A stretch of DNA of 64,000 nt from Pirellulales bacterium. Its GTDB lineage: Bacteria; Planctomycetota; Planctomycetia; Pirellulales; JACPPG01. Numbering within the stretch: position 1 is the first letter of the stretch; each line of letters starts with the position of its first letter. The notes beneath the pieces were generated by a model. The model was not told the origin of the DNA and did no database searches. It saw only the letters and a program-made list of their open reading frames with translations. The position numbers and the translations under genes were made by a program. This document shows, piece after piece, positions 53,700 to 64,000 of the stretch. Location of the stretch: the NCBI GenBank assembly GCA_036490175.1, contig DASXEJ010000238.1, positions 1-64,000 of the forward strand, given 5' to 3'.

Positions 53700-54111
53700 A
53701 TGCCGCGCGAATCAGAGCCATCACCGCTCCGCGAATCCCAGGCGATAGCGACGGCCACGCCTGCGTGACGCTGGTCAACTCCACGCTGAGCTCGTAATCG
53801 GCCGAACCGGATTGCAGGAGACTGCTTTCCGTTATCAGGGCCGGCAGTGGGGAACTGCCCTGGTCGAACAGTCCTTTGCTGGGGCGGGCGTCCAGGTCGA
53901 CGGGGCTCGGGTTCACCCGTCGGGCCGACGATCGCTTGCCTGGCAATTCGCTGGCCGGCTTCGTCTGAAAGATGCGAGTTGAGCCATCAACGGATACCAC
54001 GCGCCACAGTTCGCGCGACTCGGTCTCCAATGACTCGGCCGGAGAAGACATTGATGCGTCCAAGCCCGGGGGCAATTCACCTGGATGCATACCGCTGAGA
54101 TCTTTTTCCAT
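53653..54111 (-). CDS. Planctomycete-type hypothetical protein
   Basis: A 152-residue protein of unknown function. The N-terminus is Gly/Pro-rich (MHPGELPPGLD) and the middle is polar. The end has TQAWPSLSPGIRGAVMALIRAA, a WPxLxxxIRxxxxALIRAA motif that I associate with the C-termini of many short planctomycete proteins. Its last 47 bases overlap the end of the B12-subunit gene on the other strand. The ATG at 54111 is the likeliest start. Confidence 0.45.
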   Translation of the reverse strand: MEKDLSGMHPGELPPGLDASMSSPAESLETESRELWRVVSVDGSTRIFQTKPASELPGKRSSARRVNPSPVDLDARPSKGLFDQGSSPLPALITESSLLQSGSADYELSVELTSVTQAWPSLSPGIRGAVMALIRAASTSRPTRQAAAPRRE

Positions 54112-56004
<1,893 letters not shown>

Positions 56005-56159
56005 GCAGCTTCGGCGTCGCGCGCGTCAATCTGGCCACTTTGGTAGTCGTGCTGGCCATGGCGCGATTAGATTTCACCCAGCCAGATCTCCCTCAGATAA
56101 TGGTCGCAGATAGCCGCTGTTACCAGTCGCACGGGGACCGGCTGCGCGATAGGGCCACT

Positions 56160-57245
56160 TCACCAGCCGATCCACTGGATGCCTTGAGGGGTTGCACGGA
56201 AGCGCTTGGCACGGATGCTCGATCCCGGCCCCTCTTCGTAATAGACCACCAACACCGAGCCGTCTTGCAAATTCACCATCGACGGATAGGCGCCCATGAG
56301 CGAGTCGATCCGCACCGGTGGGCTCCAGGTTTTGGCTTCATCCAGACTGTAGTTCAGGCTTGTCGCCGGTTGACGATGCCCGAGCAGGATGATTCCGTCG
56401 GCAGTGCGGTGCAGATAGGGGCAGTGGCCGAGGAATCCGATGGGCTTGGCGGTCGTCCAGGTGCGTCCATGGTCGCGTGATGCGCTCCAACACATTTGCT
56501 GGTCCCCGTCGCCGCGCAAGGCTGCGTACAGCCGGCCGTCCTTAAGCTCGATGACATCGGTTTCGGCGGCCAGCTTTTGCTCTCCTCCATCAATGTGAAC
56601 TGGCTTGAGCCACGTTTTCCCGCCATCCTCGCTGGTGGTGACGGCGCCGCCGGGCATGCCCCCTTGTTCGTGATACAGTCCGAGCACCAGATGCCCGTTG
56701 GACAGCTCTCGCATGGGGGACGAACAGTAATAGTCGCGTCCGGCGATCCCGTGCGGCGGCGACCAGGTTTGCCCTCCGTCGGCCGAGGTGACCACGAACG
56801 CGCCCAGACCAACGTGGGGTATTCCTGGCTTGTCCGGTTTGGCGAGCGAGAAGAACGTGCAAGCCAAACGGCCGTCTTTCAGTTGTGTGATCGACGGATC
56901 GCGGTCGTCATGCTCTCCGTCAAACAGGGTCTGCGACGCGCTCCAGGTCTTGCCTTCGTCGGCGCTCGTGCAGTAGCAGATGCGTCCACCGCGCGGCAAC
57001 TCGGCATTCGGCAGAGAGACATGGCCGTAGCCGGCATAAAAGACGCACATCAATTGCCCATCTTTACGGCGGCATACATCCGGAAAGGCCTCGTAGCCGC
57101 CGGCGCCTGCGTCTTGGCAGACGTGTACCGTCTGCTGGCTGTCACCGGGCGTATCGCCGGTCGCACAGGTGGCCCACCATAGCCACGCGATCGTTGCTAC
57201 CAAAACTCCCAAGAGATTCACTCGATTGTGCATGGCATATGTCAT
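56160..57245 (-). CDS. Exported sialidase-like six-bladed propeller (BNR/Asp-box)
   Basis: A 361-residue secreted protein. After a signal peptide (to about residue 33) come five Asp-box motifs: SADEGKTW, SADGGQTW, SEDGGKTW, SRDHGRTW and SLDEAKTW. These mark the blades of a sialidase-type propeller. ALPDVCRRKDGQLMCVFYAG-like and DRDPSITQLKDGRLACTFFS strands lie between them. Such planctomycete proteins may be glycoside hydrolases of GH33 type or non-catalytic homologs; I do not see enough to decide. The start is uncertain: ATG at 57245 or 57233, neither with a good ribosome binding site. Confidence 0.8.
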   Translation of the reverse strand: MTYAMHNRVNLLGVLVATIAWLWWATCATGDTPGDSQQTVHVCQDAGAGGYEAFPDVCRRKDGQLMCVFYAGYGHVSLPNAELPRGGRICYCTSADEGKTWSASQTLFDGEHDDRDPSITQLKDGRLACTFFSLAKPDKPGIPHVGLGAFVVTSADGGQTWSPPHGIAGRDYYCSSPMRELSNGHLVLGLYHEQGGMPGGAVTTSEDGGKTWLKPVHIDGGEQKLAAETDVIELKDGRLYAALRGDGDQQMCWSASRDHGRTWTTAKPIGFLGHCPYLHRTADGIILLGHRQPATSLNYSLDEAKTWSPPVRIDSLMGAYPSMVNLQDGSVLVVYYEEGPGSSIRAKRFRATPQGIQWIGW

Positions 57246-57705
57246 AGTCAGCAGTTGTTTCTGAATCAGTTCGCAATAGAAAGAAAACAACACCGCGTCG
57301 AACCCGCTAGTGGCTATCGCGGCGTGAGCCACCGGCGGCGACTAACATCGAGTGCGGCATTCGCGCGAAAACAGACAGGTCCTCTCGGCCGCGACGATTG
57401 CGGATGCATCGGACATGATCTGCGGCCGGCCCCAATTTTGCCCGAATTCGTCGAAAAAGGGGAGTGTTTTGGCATTAATAGTTCGGTACAAGTGTCGCGG
57501 CCGGACCGAGTCCGATCCCTCGTTGTGGCAGGTTGATGTTTCCTATTTCCCCTGGTCCGGCAGGATCACCTGGCAGCTTGCCTATTCTCGCCCAGGTATA
57601 AGCGTGCCGGCCCATCGAGCGCCTCCATCTACAAGGTCGCGTGGATCGCGGATACACTGGGTCGATGCCGGAGTCTAGGTAAAAACCGCCAACAGGATGA
57701 ATGAC
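57246..57705. other. Divergent intergenic region
   Basis: These 460 bases lie between the sialidase-like gene and the ThuA gene. No supported gene, terminator or promoter pair was seen; short open frames lack start signals. Confidence 0.4.
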
Positions 57706-58737
57706 GTGAAATCGCACATCTCAGCGTCTGCCGTGTTCGCCGCGATCATGTTTGGTGGGCTGATTGCCAATCATGCCAGGGCCGAGAACACGTGGGTTAC
57801 CTACGAAGGTACGGCTGGCCCGGGCAAGGGGCGCCACATCGTGCTCGTGAGCGGTGATGAGGAGTATCGCTCGGAGGAGGCACTTCCCCAGTTGGCAAAG
57901 ATTCTTGCCTTCAGGCAGGGATTCAAGTGTACAGTTTTGTTCCCTATCGACCCCGCGGATGGGACCATCAACCCTATCGTCCGCACCAACATTCCCGGAC
58001 TCGAGTCTCTGGACAATGCCGCTTTGTTGGTGCTGTTTACACGCTTCCGCGAGCTGCCTGACGATCAGATGAAGCACATCGTAGATTACGTCGACTCGGG
58101 TCGCCCCATTGTTGCGCTGCGCACGTCGACGCATGCCTTCGATAACAAGGCAAGCAAGAAATACGCCCGCTACGCCTGGCAAAGTCCTGAATGGGACGGA
58201 GGATTTGGCCGACAGGTACTGGGCGAGACCTGGATCAATCATCATGGCCAGCATGGCAAGGAAAGCACCCGGGGAATCATCGCGCCGGGCGCAGAACACA
58301 GTCCGATCTTACGGGGCATCAAAGACGGAGACATTTGGGGGACGACGGATGTGTACGGTGTTCGCTTGCCATTGCCCGGTGATTGCCAACCGCTGGTGTT
58401 GGGACAGGTGCTAACCGGCATGAACCCAGACGATCCGCCAGTGTCTGGAAAGAAAAACGATCCGATGATGCCGATTGCTTGGACCAAGACCTACTCCGCA
58501 CCGTCGGGAAAAACGTCGCGCATCTTTACCACCACGATGGGGGCATCGCAAGATTTAGTGAGCGAGGGTGTGCGGCGCATGCTCGTGAACGCCTGCTTGT
58601 GGGGAATCGGTCTTGAGGACCAGATCCCAGCCAAGACTAACGTCGAGTTGATAGGCGATTACCGGCCGCACCCCTTCGGCTTTGGCACCTTCACCAAGGG
58701 TGTGAAGCCGGCGGATCATGCCGCGAAGGGGCCGTAG
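57706..58737 (+). CDS. Exported ThuA-domain protein
   Basis: A 343-residue protein with a signal peptide ending NHARA (about residue 26) and a glutamine-amidotransferase-like ThuA domain. RHIVLVSGDEEYRSEEALPQ, LDNAALLVLFTRFRELPDD, YVDSGRPIVALRTSTHAF and GETWINHHGQHGK are typical. Secreted ThuA proteins are numerous in planctomycetes and often sit with carbohydrate-degradation genes; the biochemical role is unknown. I prefer the GTG at 57706, because AGGA is 8 bases upstream; the ATG at 57697 overlaps that site. Confidence 0.85.
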   Translation: MKSHISASAVFAAIMFGGLIANHARAENTWVTYEGTAGPGKGRHIVLVSGDEEYRSEEALPQLAKILAFRQGFKCTVLFPIDPADGTINPIVRTNIPGLESLDNAALLVLFTRFRELPDDQMKHIVDYVDSGRPIVALRTSTHAFDNKASKKYARYAWQSPEWDGGFGRQVLGETWINHHGQHGKESTRGIIAPGAEHSPILRGIKDGDIWGTTDVYGVRLPLPGDCQPLVLGQVLTGMNPDDPPVSGKKNDPMMPIAWTKTYSAPSGKTSRIFTTTMGASQDLVSEGVRRMLVNACLWGIGLEDQIPAKTNVELIGDYRPHPFGFGTFTKGVKPADHAAKGP

Positions 58738-58761
58738 TTCTGCCGGGGCGAGTTTGGGTTT

Positions 58762-59316
58762 ATGCAGCACTCCACCATCGTCCGTCCGGAACAGTCCCAG
58801 GACTTTGCCGACATCAACGAGGTTACCCGGCTGGCATTTGGTCAGGAGGCTGAGGCCCGACTGGTGCGTGAGCTTCGTGCGTGCAGTGGTTTCGATCCGC
58901 TGCTATCGCTGGTCGCGGTACGAGATCACGAATTGCTCGGTCACATCTTATTTACGCCTGTCGAGATCCAGCGCGATGGTGCGGCGCCGCTTGCCGCATT
59001 GGCATTGGCGCCGCTGTCAGTCCTGCCGCAGCATCAGCGCGCCGGCGTCGGATCGCTGCTGGTGCGCAAGGGGCTGACGGCCTGCCGGCGCCGTAGCGAG
59101 CGGCTGGTGATCGTCGTCGGGCATCCGGATTACTATCCACGATTCGGCTTTCGTCCGGCGCGCCCCTTGGGCCTCGAGGTCCCCTTCGCCGTGCCCGACG
59201 AGGCGTTCCTGGTCTGCGACCTGGCGCGCGATAGCGCCGCGGGAAATGTGCCGGAGTTGGCGCCAGATTTCGTCGTCGGCCTGGTGCAATATCCGCCCCC
59301 GTTTCTCTTGGTCTGA
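58762..59316 (+). CDS. GNAT-family N-acetyltransferase (YhbS-like)
   Basis: A 184-residue acetyltransferase. EVTRLAFGQEAEARLVRELR, LGHILFTPVEI, LAPLSVLPQHQRAGVGSLLV (acetyl-CoA pyrophosphate loop QHQRAGVG) and GHPDYYPRFGFRPA match the YhbS subgroup. The acceptor is unknown. It begins 24 bases after the ThuA gene in the same direction, so the two may be co-transcribed, though no functional link is known. Confidence 0.9.
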   Translation: MQHSTIVRPEQSQDFADINEVTRLAFGQEAEARLVRELRACSGFDPLLSLVAVRDHELLGHILFTPVEIQRDGAAPLAALALAPLSVLPQHQRAGVGSLLVRKGLTACRRRSERLVIVVGHPDYYPRFGFRPARPLGLEVPFAVPDEAFLVCDLARDSAAGNVPELAPDFVVGLVQYPPPFLLV

Positions 59317-59791
59317 GTCGACGCTCTGTCGTCAGCCGCTGTTGGAGCAACACGTCGCGAAATTGCCAGAATTCTCCAAGCCGCCTGTTCTCCGAAAAAC
59401 TTTGATTGATTTTCCGTAATCTTTTCAGGGGTGTTCTGGCCCTCCCGCTTGGGGACGCCTCGCCATGCGAGATGCAATCGCCATGGCAATCGCGTATGCA
59501 AAAGCTCCTAACACGTTTGAGCCAAACGGATCTCGCGTCCCGGGGAACAAATTACATGATTGGGTGAATGAGATGCTTGTTGCCCATGTGGAGATATAGG
59601 TTGCTTGGGTTGTTTTATTTGAATAGGAGACATGCCCCGCAGACGGCGGGTTGAACAAGCTTTGACGCGCGTTGATCATCGTTGCCAGCATGCTGCGGGA
59701 TTATCTTGCGGCCGCTGTACTTGCGCCGGCGGAATGGCCGTTGGCAATGGGGTTGGTTGTTCAACTTTGATTTGCAGGGAGGAAGATGCGT
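59317..59791. other. Intergenic region
   Basis: No gene is supported in these 475 bases. The middle is AT-richer than its surroundings and should hold the promoter of the CxxCH protein gene. A leftward frame at 59425-59691 has a hydrophobic end but no start signal. Confidence 0.4.
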
Positions 59792-61036
59792 ATGAGTCGT
59801 TTCAAAATGTCGCTCGCGGTGGCACTAGTGAACGTGCTATCGGCTTCGACGCTGTGGGCCATGATGTCGGACGAGCCTCAGGGAGATGGTCGCAAGGAGG
59901 CACTCGTCCGACTGATGCCGGCAAAGAAGGAAAGTCGGCTGCGTGATTATCTGCCGAAGGTCGCCGACGACGAGGTGCAGGCTATCTTCGCCGATCCTCA
60001 GTTGATCCTGTATACCGACAGCGAGATGCCCAAGGCCTATCAGTTTTGGGATGGTCAGATGCCTGGCGTCCATCGCGCCAGCTACAACATTTCGGCCAAT
60101 GGTGGCGAGCCGTTCGGCAACGGCAATCGCGAGTTCCCTTGGGACGGCCCGGCCGGCACTCATCGGGCCAAGAACGTCTGGGCCTTTCGCTTTCTTCGCT
60201 TGCCGCGAGATGAAGAGGGCAACGTTCTACCCGTGGTCTGGTTTCAGTCCCGCCAAAAAGGGGATGGCCAGCGCGGCTATGGGTGGCGTTTTCCGGTCGG
60301 CGCCGTGCTGGGCGAGGTGTTGATGATGCACGGCGAGGATGGCCGAGACTATTGCTTCGAGGTGCGAGTTCGCTTTCGCGAAGTCGACGATTGGGCCGTG
60401 GACGTCTTTCGCCCCTTCCCCCATTCGGAGGATCTGGTCGATCGCATCAAGGAACTACGACCCCATTGGGAGGATAAGCCGGCGCTCAAGAGCGCGGTTG
60501 CGCTGCTGTCATCCCAGGCCGAGATCCCCGAGCGGAAGCTAGCTGATAAGCATCCGCGCAAGTCGTTTCAGCAGTCGATGGGTGTCTACTTGCTCCCACC
60601 GTTGGAAGACGCCGGACTGGTCCGCGAGCTTTTGACGAAGACGACGTTCAAGTCATCGCTTGGCGAATATTGGTTCGAAGGTACCAATGGTCCTGTGGCC
60701 GCAGCCCCCACGACCGAGGCCAAATTTCATATCGTGCCAGCCAAGTACGATGCCGGATTTGTCGAGGTCGACCGCATTTCGTGCATGCGTTGCCATGAGA
60801 CTGTGAACCAACCCGTCAACAAGTTTCAGTCCGGGCGGGATTGGTACGGACGCATTCGCGGGTCGGATGGAATTTTTTCGTTTCACCCCTTTGACCCCGA
60901 TTGCATCAGCGGCAACGGCTATAGCCAGCCGGTGAGGATGCGCAACGAATTGGTGTCGGCTGGCGTGATCGAGAAGTACGACGCCAAGAAACACGATCCG
61001 CTGCGGTATGCCCAAATACCGCATCTTGTCGAATAG
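59792..61036 (+). CDS. Exported protein with a single CxxCH heme motif, unknown function
   Basis: A 414-residue protein with a signal peptide (to about residue 23). The long middle part is unlike any family that I can name. Near the C-terminus, ISCMRCHETVNQPVNKF holds one CMRCH motif, which in exported proteins usually binds c-type heme covalently; a distal ligand cannot be assigned. GGGAGG stands 9 bases before the ATG at 59792, so I prefer it over the ATG two codons earlier. A strong terminator follows, so it is a single gene. A redox role at the cell surface is inferred. Confidence 0.7.
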   Translation: MSRFKMSLAVALVNVLSASTLWAMMSDEPQGDGRKEALVRLMPAKKESRLRDYLPKVADDEVQAIFADPQLILYTDSEMPKAYQFWDGQMPGVHRASYNISANGGEPFGNGNREFPWDGPAGTHRAKNVWAFRFLRLPRDEEGNVLPVVWFQSRQKGDGQRGYGWRFPVGAVLGEVLMMHGEDGRDYCFEVRVRFREVDDWAVDVFRPFPHSEDLVDRIKELRPHWEDKPALKSAVALLSSQAEIPERKLADKHPRKSFQQSMGVYLLPPLEDAGLVRELLTKTTFKSSLGEYWFEGTNGPVAAAPTTEAKFHIVPAKYDAGFVEVDRISCMRCHETVNQPVNKFQSGRDWYGRIRGSDGIFSFHPFDPDCISGNGYSQPVRMRNELVSAGVIEKYDAKKHDPLRYAQIPHLVE

Positions 61037-61088
61037 TAAGGCCTGGCGAGTAGCAAGGTTCAGTTACAACTATCAGGGCCACTATTTT

Positions 61089-61137
61089 GGCCCGCGTCGC
61101 GTCCTCCAGTAAGGCGCGGCGCGGGCCGCTTTTTTTG
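61089..61137 (+). terminator. Rho-independent terminator of the CxxCH protein gene
   Basis: A 13-bp GC-rich stem (GGCCCGCG...) with a 14-base loop is followed by GC and seven T residues, 53 bases past the stop codon. Confidence 0.88.
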
Positions 61138-61318
61138 GAGCCCGGGCATTACTATTGCCCTCGCCCGGCGCAAGGGAGTAATCGGCCGGCCGCCCGTTGG
61201 GCGATTGGCATTGACCGTGCCATCGCGACCGGTCACCATCCGTCGCGCACACGGGTACTCCGGTCCCGGCGAGTTACGGGCTGGAAATTGCACCTTAGGC
61301 CGCGGAGCGTCCGGGCAC

Positions 61319-62203
61319 ATGGCTCGAGCCTTGATCGTTGCTGCAATCGTCACTGTCTTGGTTGGTTGGGCTGCGATCGGCACCGCCCAGACGCCAACGT
61401 CGCCGCCAGCATTCCGCTTCACCTATCGCCCGCTCGATGTGGGAGACGAAGCGCAAGAAGCGACACACTTCGTGCTTGATCTGAAAACCGTGAGGCTCCA
61501 CGACGGGCAGGTCGTCGACATCGCCGACCAGGTGATCGAGCGTGACGAAGAATCGCATGTCGTCCGGCTCCCCCCGGGATCGGGACAATCGGCCAAGGCA
61601 AAAGTTACCTATCAAGCCTCGCGGCAAACGGCCAAGGGACGCCGTGGCGTCGCCGCCGCCGAGAGCGATCGCCCGGTGGCCGGCAAAACGTACTTTGTTG
61701 CGCGCAAGGGCGAAGATTTGCAGATCGTCGACGAACAAGGCGCATCCCCGCCAAACGACGAGCACGAGATCGTGGCCCGTGCGATGGATGGCCTCGGACG
61801 AAAAAGCCCTCTAGGGACGTTCCTCAATGGCCGCACGGTGAAGATCGGCGACACCATCCGTCTGCCGGCGGAATTCACGCACAAGATGCTCGCGGGTTGG
61901 GATGAATCCCTCGCCGCGCTACCGCTCGATGTCATATTCATGGGCACTCAGCATGTCGATGGCCAGCGCTGCGCATTGTTGCACACACCGCCGGCAAGCA
62001 CGGCCAAGCCGGGGACCGAGCGGGCGCCGGTGGAAGGCAAGCTTCTCATCGAGTTCGACACCTGCCGGCTAGCAGTTATGGAACTGCGCGGCCCCGTCGC
62101 GGCAACCGAACGGCAGGGACAGCCTGGTGAGGAATTCGACGTCCGCCGCAAAGGAAAACTTCAAGTGGCGGTACACGTCGAACACCACCGCGCTGCGCGA
62201 TAG
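61319..62203 (+). CDS. Exported protein of unknown function
   Basis: A 294-residue protein with a clear signal peptide (ALIVAAIVTVLVGWAAIGTAQ). The rest is a beta-rich region with GKTYFVARKGEDLQIVDEQG, IKIGDTI-like (TVKIGDTIRLPAEFTHKML) and GKLLIEFDTCRLAVMELRGP segments. The pattern resembles planctomycete proteins that follow a lipid-barrel-like plan, but I cannot name a family. The ATG at 61319 is chosen for the signal peptide; the frame is open 38 codons further without protein character. It converges with the DUF1501 gene. Confidence 0.65.
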   Translation: MARALIVAAIVTVLVGWAAIGTAQTPTSPPAFRFTYRPLDVGDEAQEATHFVLDLKTVRLHDGQVVDIADQVIERDEESHVVRLPPGSGQSAKAKVTYQASRQTAKGRRGVAAAESDRPVAGKTYFVARKGEDLQIVDEQGASPPNDEHEIVARAMDGLGRKSPLGTFLNGRTVKIGDTIRLPAEFTHKMLAGWDESLAALPLDVIFMGTQHVDGQRCALLHTPPASTAKPGTERAPVEGKLLIEFDTCRLAVMELRGPVAATERQGQPGEEFDVRRKGKLQVAVHVEHHRAAR

Positions 62204-62264
62204 AGGGCTTTGGCGATGGTCGCGTGCTGGCTGGCAGTTCATTCTGCCGTGCAGGCCGTCCGCG

Positions 62265-63668
62265 TCAGAGAAGTTCCTCGATCGGCCGGCCATCTTCGAC
62301 GATGGGTCGCGGCCGGCCACGCAAGTCGAGATAGGCCCCGTCTAGCGGCACGCCCATATGGTGAAAGATCGTCGCGGCCAGGTCGCCTGGTGTTACCGGT
62401 CGCTCGCGGATTTGGCCGCCGTCGTGGTCGCTGGCGCCGATCACTTGCCCATGGCGGAATCCACCGCCGGCCACCGTCATCGACATCACGGGGGGCCAAT
62501 GATTGCGGCCATCGGTGCTCCCTTGCGTGCCGATTTGCGGCGTGCGGCCGAATTCTCCCATCGCTAGCACCAGCACGTCATCCAATAAACCACGGTCGCC
62601 GAGATCGGCCACCAACGTGGTCAGCAAGTGATCGAACACGGGCAATAGCGGCTTCAGGCCACTCATGATGCCGCCGTAGGGCGGAATATTATCGCCATGC
62701 GTGTCCCACGTACCGGACGAACTGTGATTACTCAGGTCGATGGTCACGAAGTTCACCCCCGCCTCGACCAACCGCCGAGCCAAGAGCGCCTGCTGGCACC
62801 AGGGATGGTCGCCGTAAAGGTCGCGCATTGGCTGTGGCTCGCGCGACAGGTCGAACACAGTTTGCGCTCGCGCCCCCACGACAATATCGACGGCCTGCTG
62901 CGAAAATCGATCGAGCGCCTGCATCGATCCCGATTGGTCCAAGTTTTCTCGCAGCCGATCGAGCTGCCCGAGCAACTCTTGGCGCGAGCCGAGCCGGCGT
63001 TGATCCAGCCCACCGGGGAGTTTGAACAGATCGCCGACGTTGGTGGCCACGAACGGATCGTACTGCTTGCCGAGGTAGCCACCCCACGCCAAATGGCTGC
63101 GGCTCTTCAAGTTCAGCGACACATACGGAGGTAAATCGGGCTCGTTTGGACCTCGAAAGCGCGCCACGAGCGAAGCAATCGCCGGATATTTGTCTCCTTC
63201 GCGATTCAACCGCGGCGCGGCCTCCGAGTTGCCCGTCTGCATTACCATGTTGGGTTCGTGGTTCGAAAACCGTGCGTCGACCGAACGGATGATCGTCATG
63301 CGGTCGAGCATGGCGGCCTGCTTCGGCAGGTGCTCGCAAATCGTCACGCCTGGCAACGCCGTAGAAATCGTGGAGAACGGTCCGCGATTTTCGCGCGGAG
63401 CCGTGGGCTTGGGATCCCAGGTATCAATGTGGCTGGGTCCGCCTGTCATCCACAGCAGAATGACGCTCTTGGCGCTGGACATACTCCGGCCCGTCGCCGC
63501 CGCCTGGGTGCGAGCCTGAATCAGCCCTGGTAGCGACAAACCAGCCAGCCCGGCCAGCGATGCCTTTAGCACACTGCGCCGATCGTAGACGACCAGCCCC
63601 TCGCGCTCGCGGGGCTGAAAGTTCGTAAAGGCGTGCGTCCCTGGTTCGTACGGCCGCGCATTTTGCAT
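62265..63668 (-). CDS. DUF1501 (sulfatase-like) protein with Tat-type signal
   Basis: A 467-residue protein of the DUF1501 family, distantly related to alkaline phosphatase/sulfatase folds and very abundant in planctomycetes. The N-terminus has DRRSVLKASLAGLAGLSLPG, a twin-arginine-type signal. SVILLWMTGGPSHIDTWDPK is the family's first motif; MGEFGRTPQIG and GRNHWPPVMSMTVAGGG are the later ones. It is usually paired with a PSD1-type (DUF1549/DUF1553) cytochrome gene; that partner is not adjacent here. The role is unknown. The ATG at 63668 was chosen to shorten an unlikely N-terminal extension. Confidence 0.92.
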   Translation of the reverse strand: MQNARPYEPGTHAFTNFQPREREGLVVYDRRSVLKASLAGLAGLSLPGLIQARTQAAATGRSMSSAKSVILLWMTGGPSHIDTWDPKPTAPRENRGPFSTISTALPGVTICEHLPKQAAMLDRMTIIRSVDARFSNHEPNMVMQTGNSEAAPRLNREGDKYPAIASLVARFRGPNEPDLPPYVSLNLKSRSHLAWGGYLGKQYDPFVATNVGDLFKLPGGLDQRRLGSRQELLGQLDRLRENLDQSGSMQALDRFSQQAVDIVVGARAQTVFDLSREPQPMRDLYGDHPWCQQALLARRLVEAGVNFVTIDLSNHSSSGTWDTHGDNIPPYGGIMSGLKPLLPVFDHLLTTLVADLGDRGLLDDVLVLAMGEFGRTPQIGTQGSTDGRNHWPPVMSMTVAGGGFRHGQVIGASDHDGGQIRERPVTPGDLAATIFHHMGVPLDGAYLDLRGRPRPIVEDGRPIEELL

Positions 63669-63862
63669 GATTTCGCTCACGGACCAACGCCGTGCCGGAT
63701 CTGAACCGCGGGCCACAAAGCGGCCGGCACTATGGCCCCATGACTATAACATGGCCCGGGACTTCTAGGTAAGCGGTGCGCGTAACCGCCGACACGGGGG
63801 GGCAATCCGCTTGCTGGCGCCGCGGCGCTTCGGTGGAAGCACCCCTCTCTGTATTTTGGCGC

Positions 63863-63904
63863 AAAAAAAGACCGCCAGGGGGGCAATGGCCTGGCGGCTT
63901 TTGA
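63863..63904. terminator. Bidirectional terminator near the right edge
   Basis: CCGCCAGG pairs with CCTGGCGG across a short loop. The stem has seven A on its left and TTTT on its right, so it can end transcripts from either side. The likely use is the gene entering from the right edge. Confidence 0.75.
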
Positions 63905-63938
63905 AGGAGTATCCGCGAAAGCGGTCTCCTTCGCCAGC

Positions 63939-64000
63939 TTAATGACTCGTCGCAAGTTCGTCGGGCTTTCCGTTCGGGAATAGCGCCAATTCTCCATGCG
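63939..64000 (-). CDS. 3' end of a gene entering from the right edge
   Basis: On the minus strand a frame enters from beyond the window and ends HGELALFPNGKPDELATSH before a TAA. It is followed within about 40 bases by the terminator at 63863-63904. Only 20 codons are visible, so no function is given. Confidence 0.35.
   Translation of the reverse strand, partial: HGELALFPNGKPDELATSH

Noticed and set aside
54090-54105. CTGAGA upstream of thiC as part of a TPP riboswitch
   Set aside because: It lies about 430 bases before the thiC promoter, inside the likely coding region of a leftward gene, and the other conserved arms of the riboswitch are absent.
59425-59691. Leftward frame ending in a hydrophobic stretch plus basic residues, like a sorting anchor
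   Set aside because: It has no PEP motif, ribosome binding site or signal peptide, and the front part is low in protein character.

Overview
The window is GC-rich, densely coded bacterial DNA that looks like a member of the Planctomycetota, probably order Pirellulales. The signs are a DUF1501 protein, a ThuA-domain protein, a sialidase-type protein and a heme peroxidase that begins with the N-terminal motif LESRVLMA. A BBP2-type porin, many short one-membrane-span proteins, PEP-CTERM proteins and EutBC without microcompartment genes fit the same picture. No tRNA, rRNA, CRISPR array, insertion sequence or phage gene was recognised. The window behaves like ordinary chromosome with small operons on both strands.

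Layout. 1-7.0 kb: a heme peroxidase cut by the left edge, a cysteine-rich porin, a small membrane protein and ComEC. 7.0-14.6 kb: an S9 lipoprotein peptidase, a YyaL-type thioredoxin-fold protein, panB, an unknown secreted protein whose stop codon is shared with a DUF4404 gene, and a DUF4254 gene. 14.7-20.4 kb: a family-9 glycosyltransferase, a secreted hydrolase, a HisA-like barrel protein, and an enoyl-CoA hydratase with an acyl-CoA carboxylase beta subunit of the methylcrotonyl type. 20.8-22.4 kb: the primary sigma factor. 22.6-26.7 kb: a 1,130-residue open frame in which three PEP-CTERM proteins are joined head to tail; each has its own export signal and sorting anchor, and a fourth anchor follows one in-frame stop.

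27.0-31.4 kb: ethanolamine use (permease, EutB, EutC). 31.5-37.4 kb: GlgX, two overlapping AI-2E-family permeases and a YihY/BrkB protein. 37.7-46.6 kb: cytidine deaminase, a Tat-exported amine oxidase, a PAP2-like protein, small membrane proteins, an alpha/beta hydrolase, a YwqK/MORN protein, AlgH and an amino-acid permease. 47.3-49.1 kb: a sigma-54 activator and ribosomal protein bS21. 49.5-53.7 kb: NadC and MeaB, divergent from a cobalamin-dependent acyl-CoA mutase made of separate large and small subunits. 54.6-64.0 kb: ThiC followed by secreted proteins (sialidase, ThuA, a CxxCH protein, DUF1501).

How the genes work together. Two cobalamin-dependent systems are present (EutBC and the acyl-CoA mutase with its MeaB chaperone). 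With the carboxylase/hydratase pair they suggest breakdown of amines and branched acids. The secreted and sorted proteins suggest a surface adapted to polymer degradation. The most unusual item is the multi-anchor PEP-CTERM frame. The second is a mutase whose active site lacks the arginine that defines methylmalonyl-CoA mutase.
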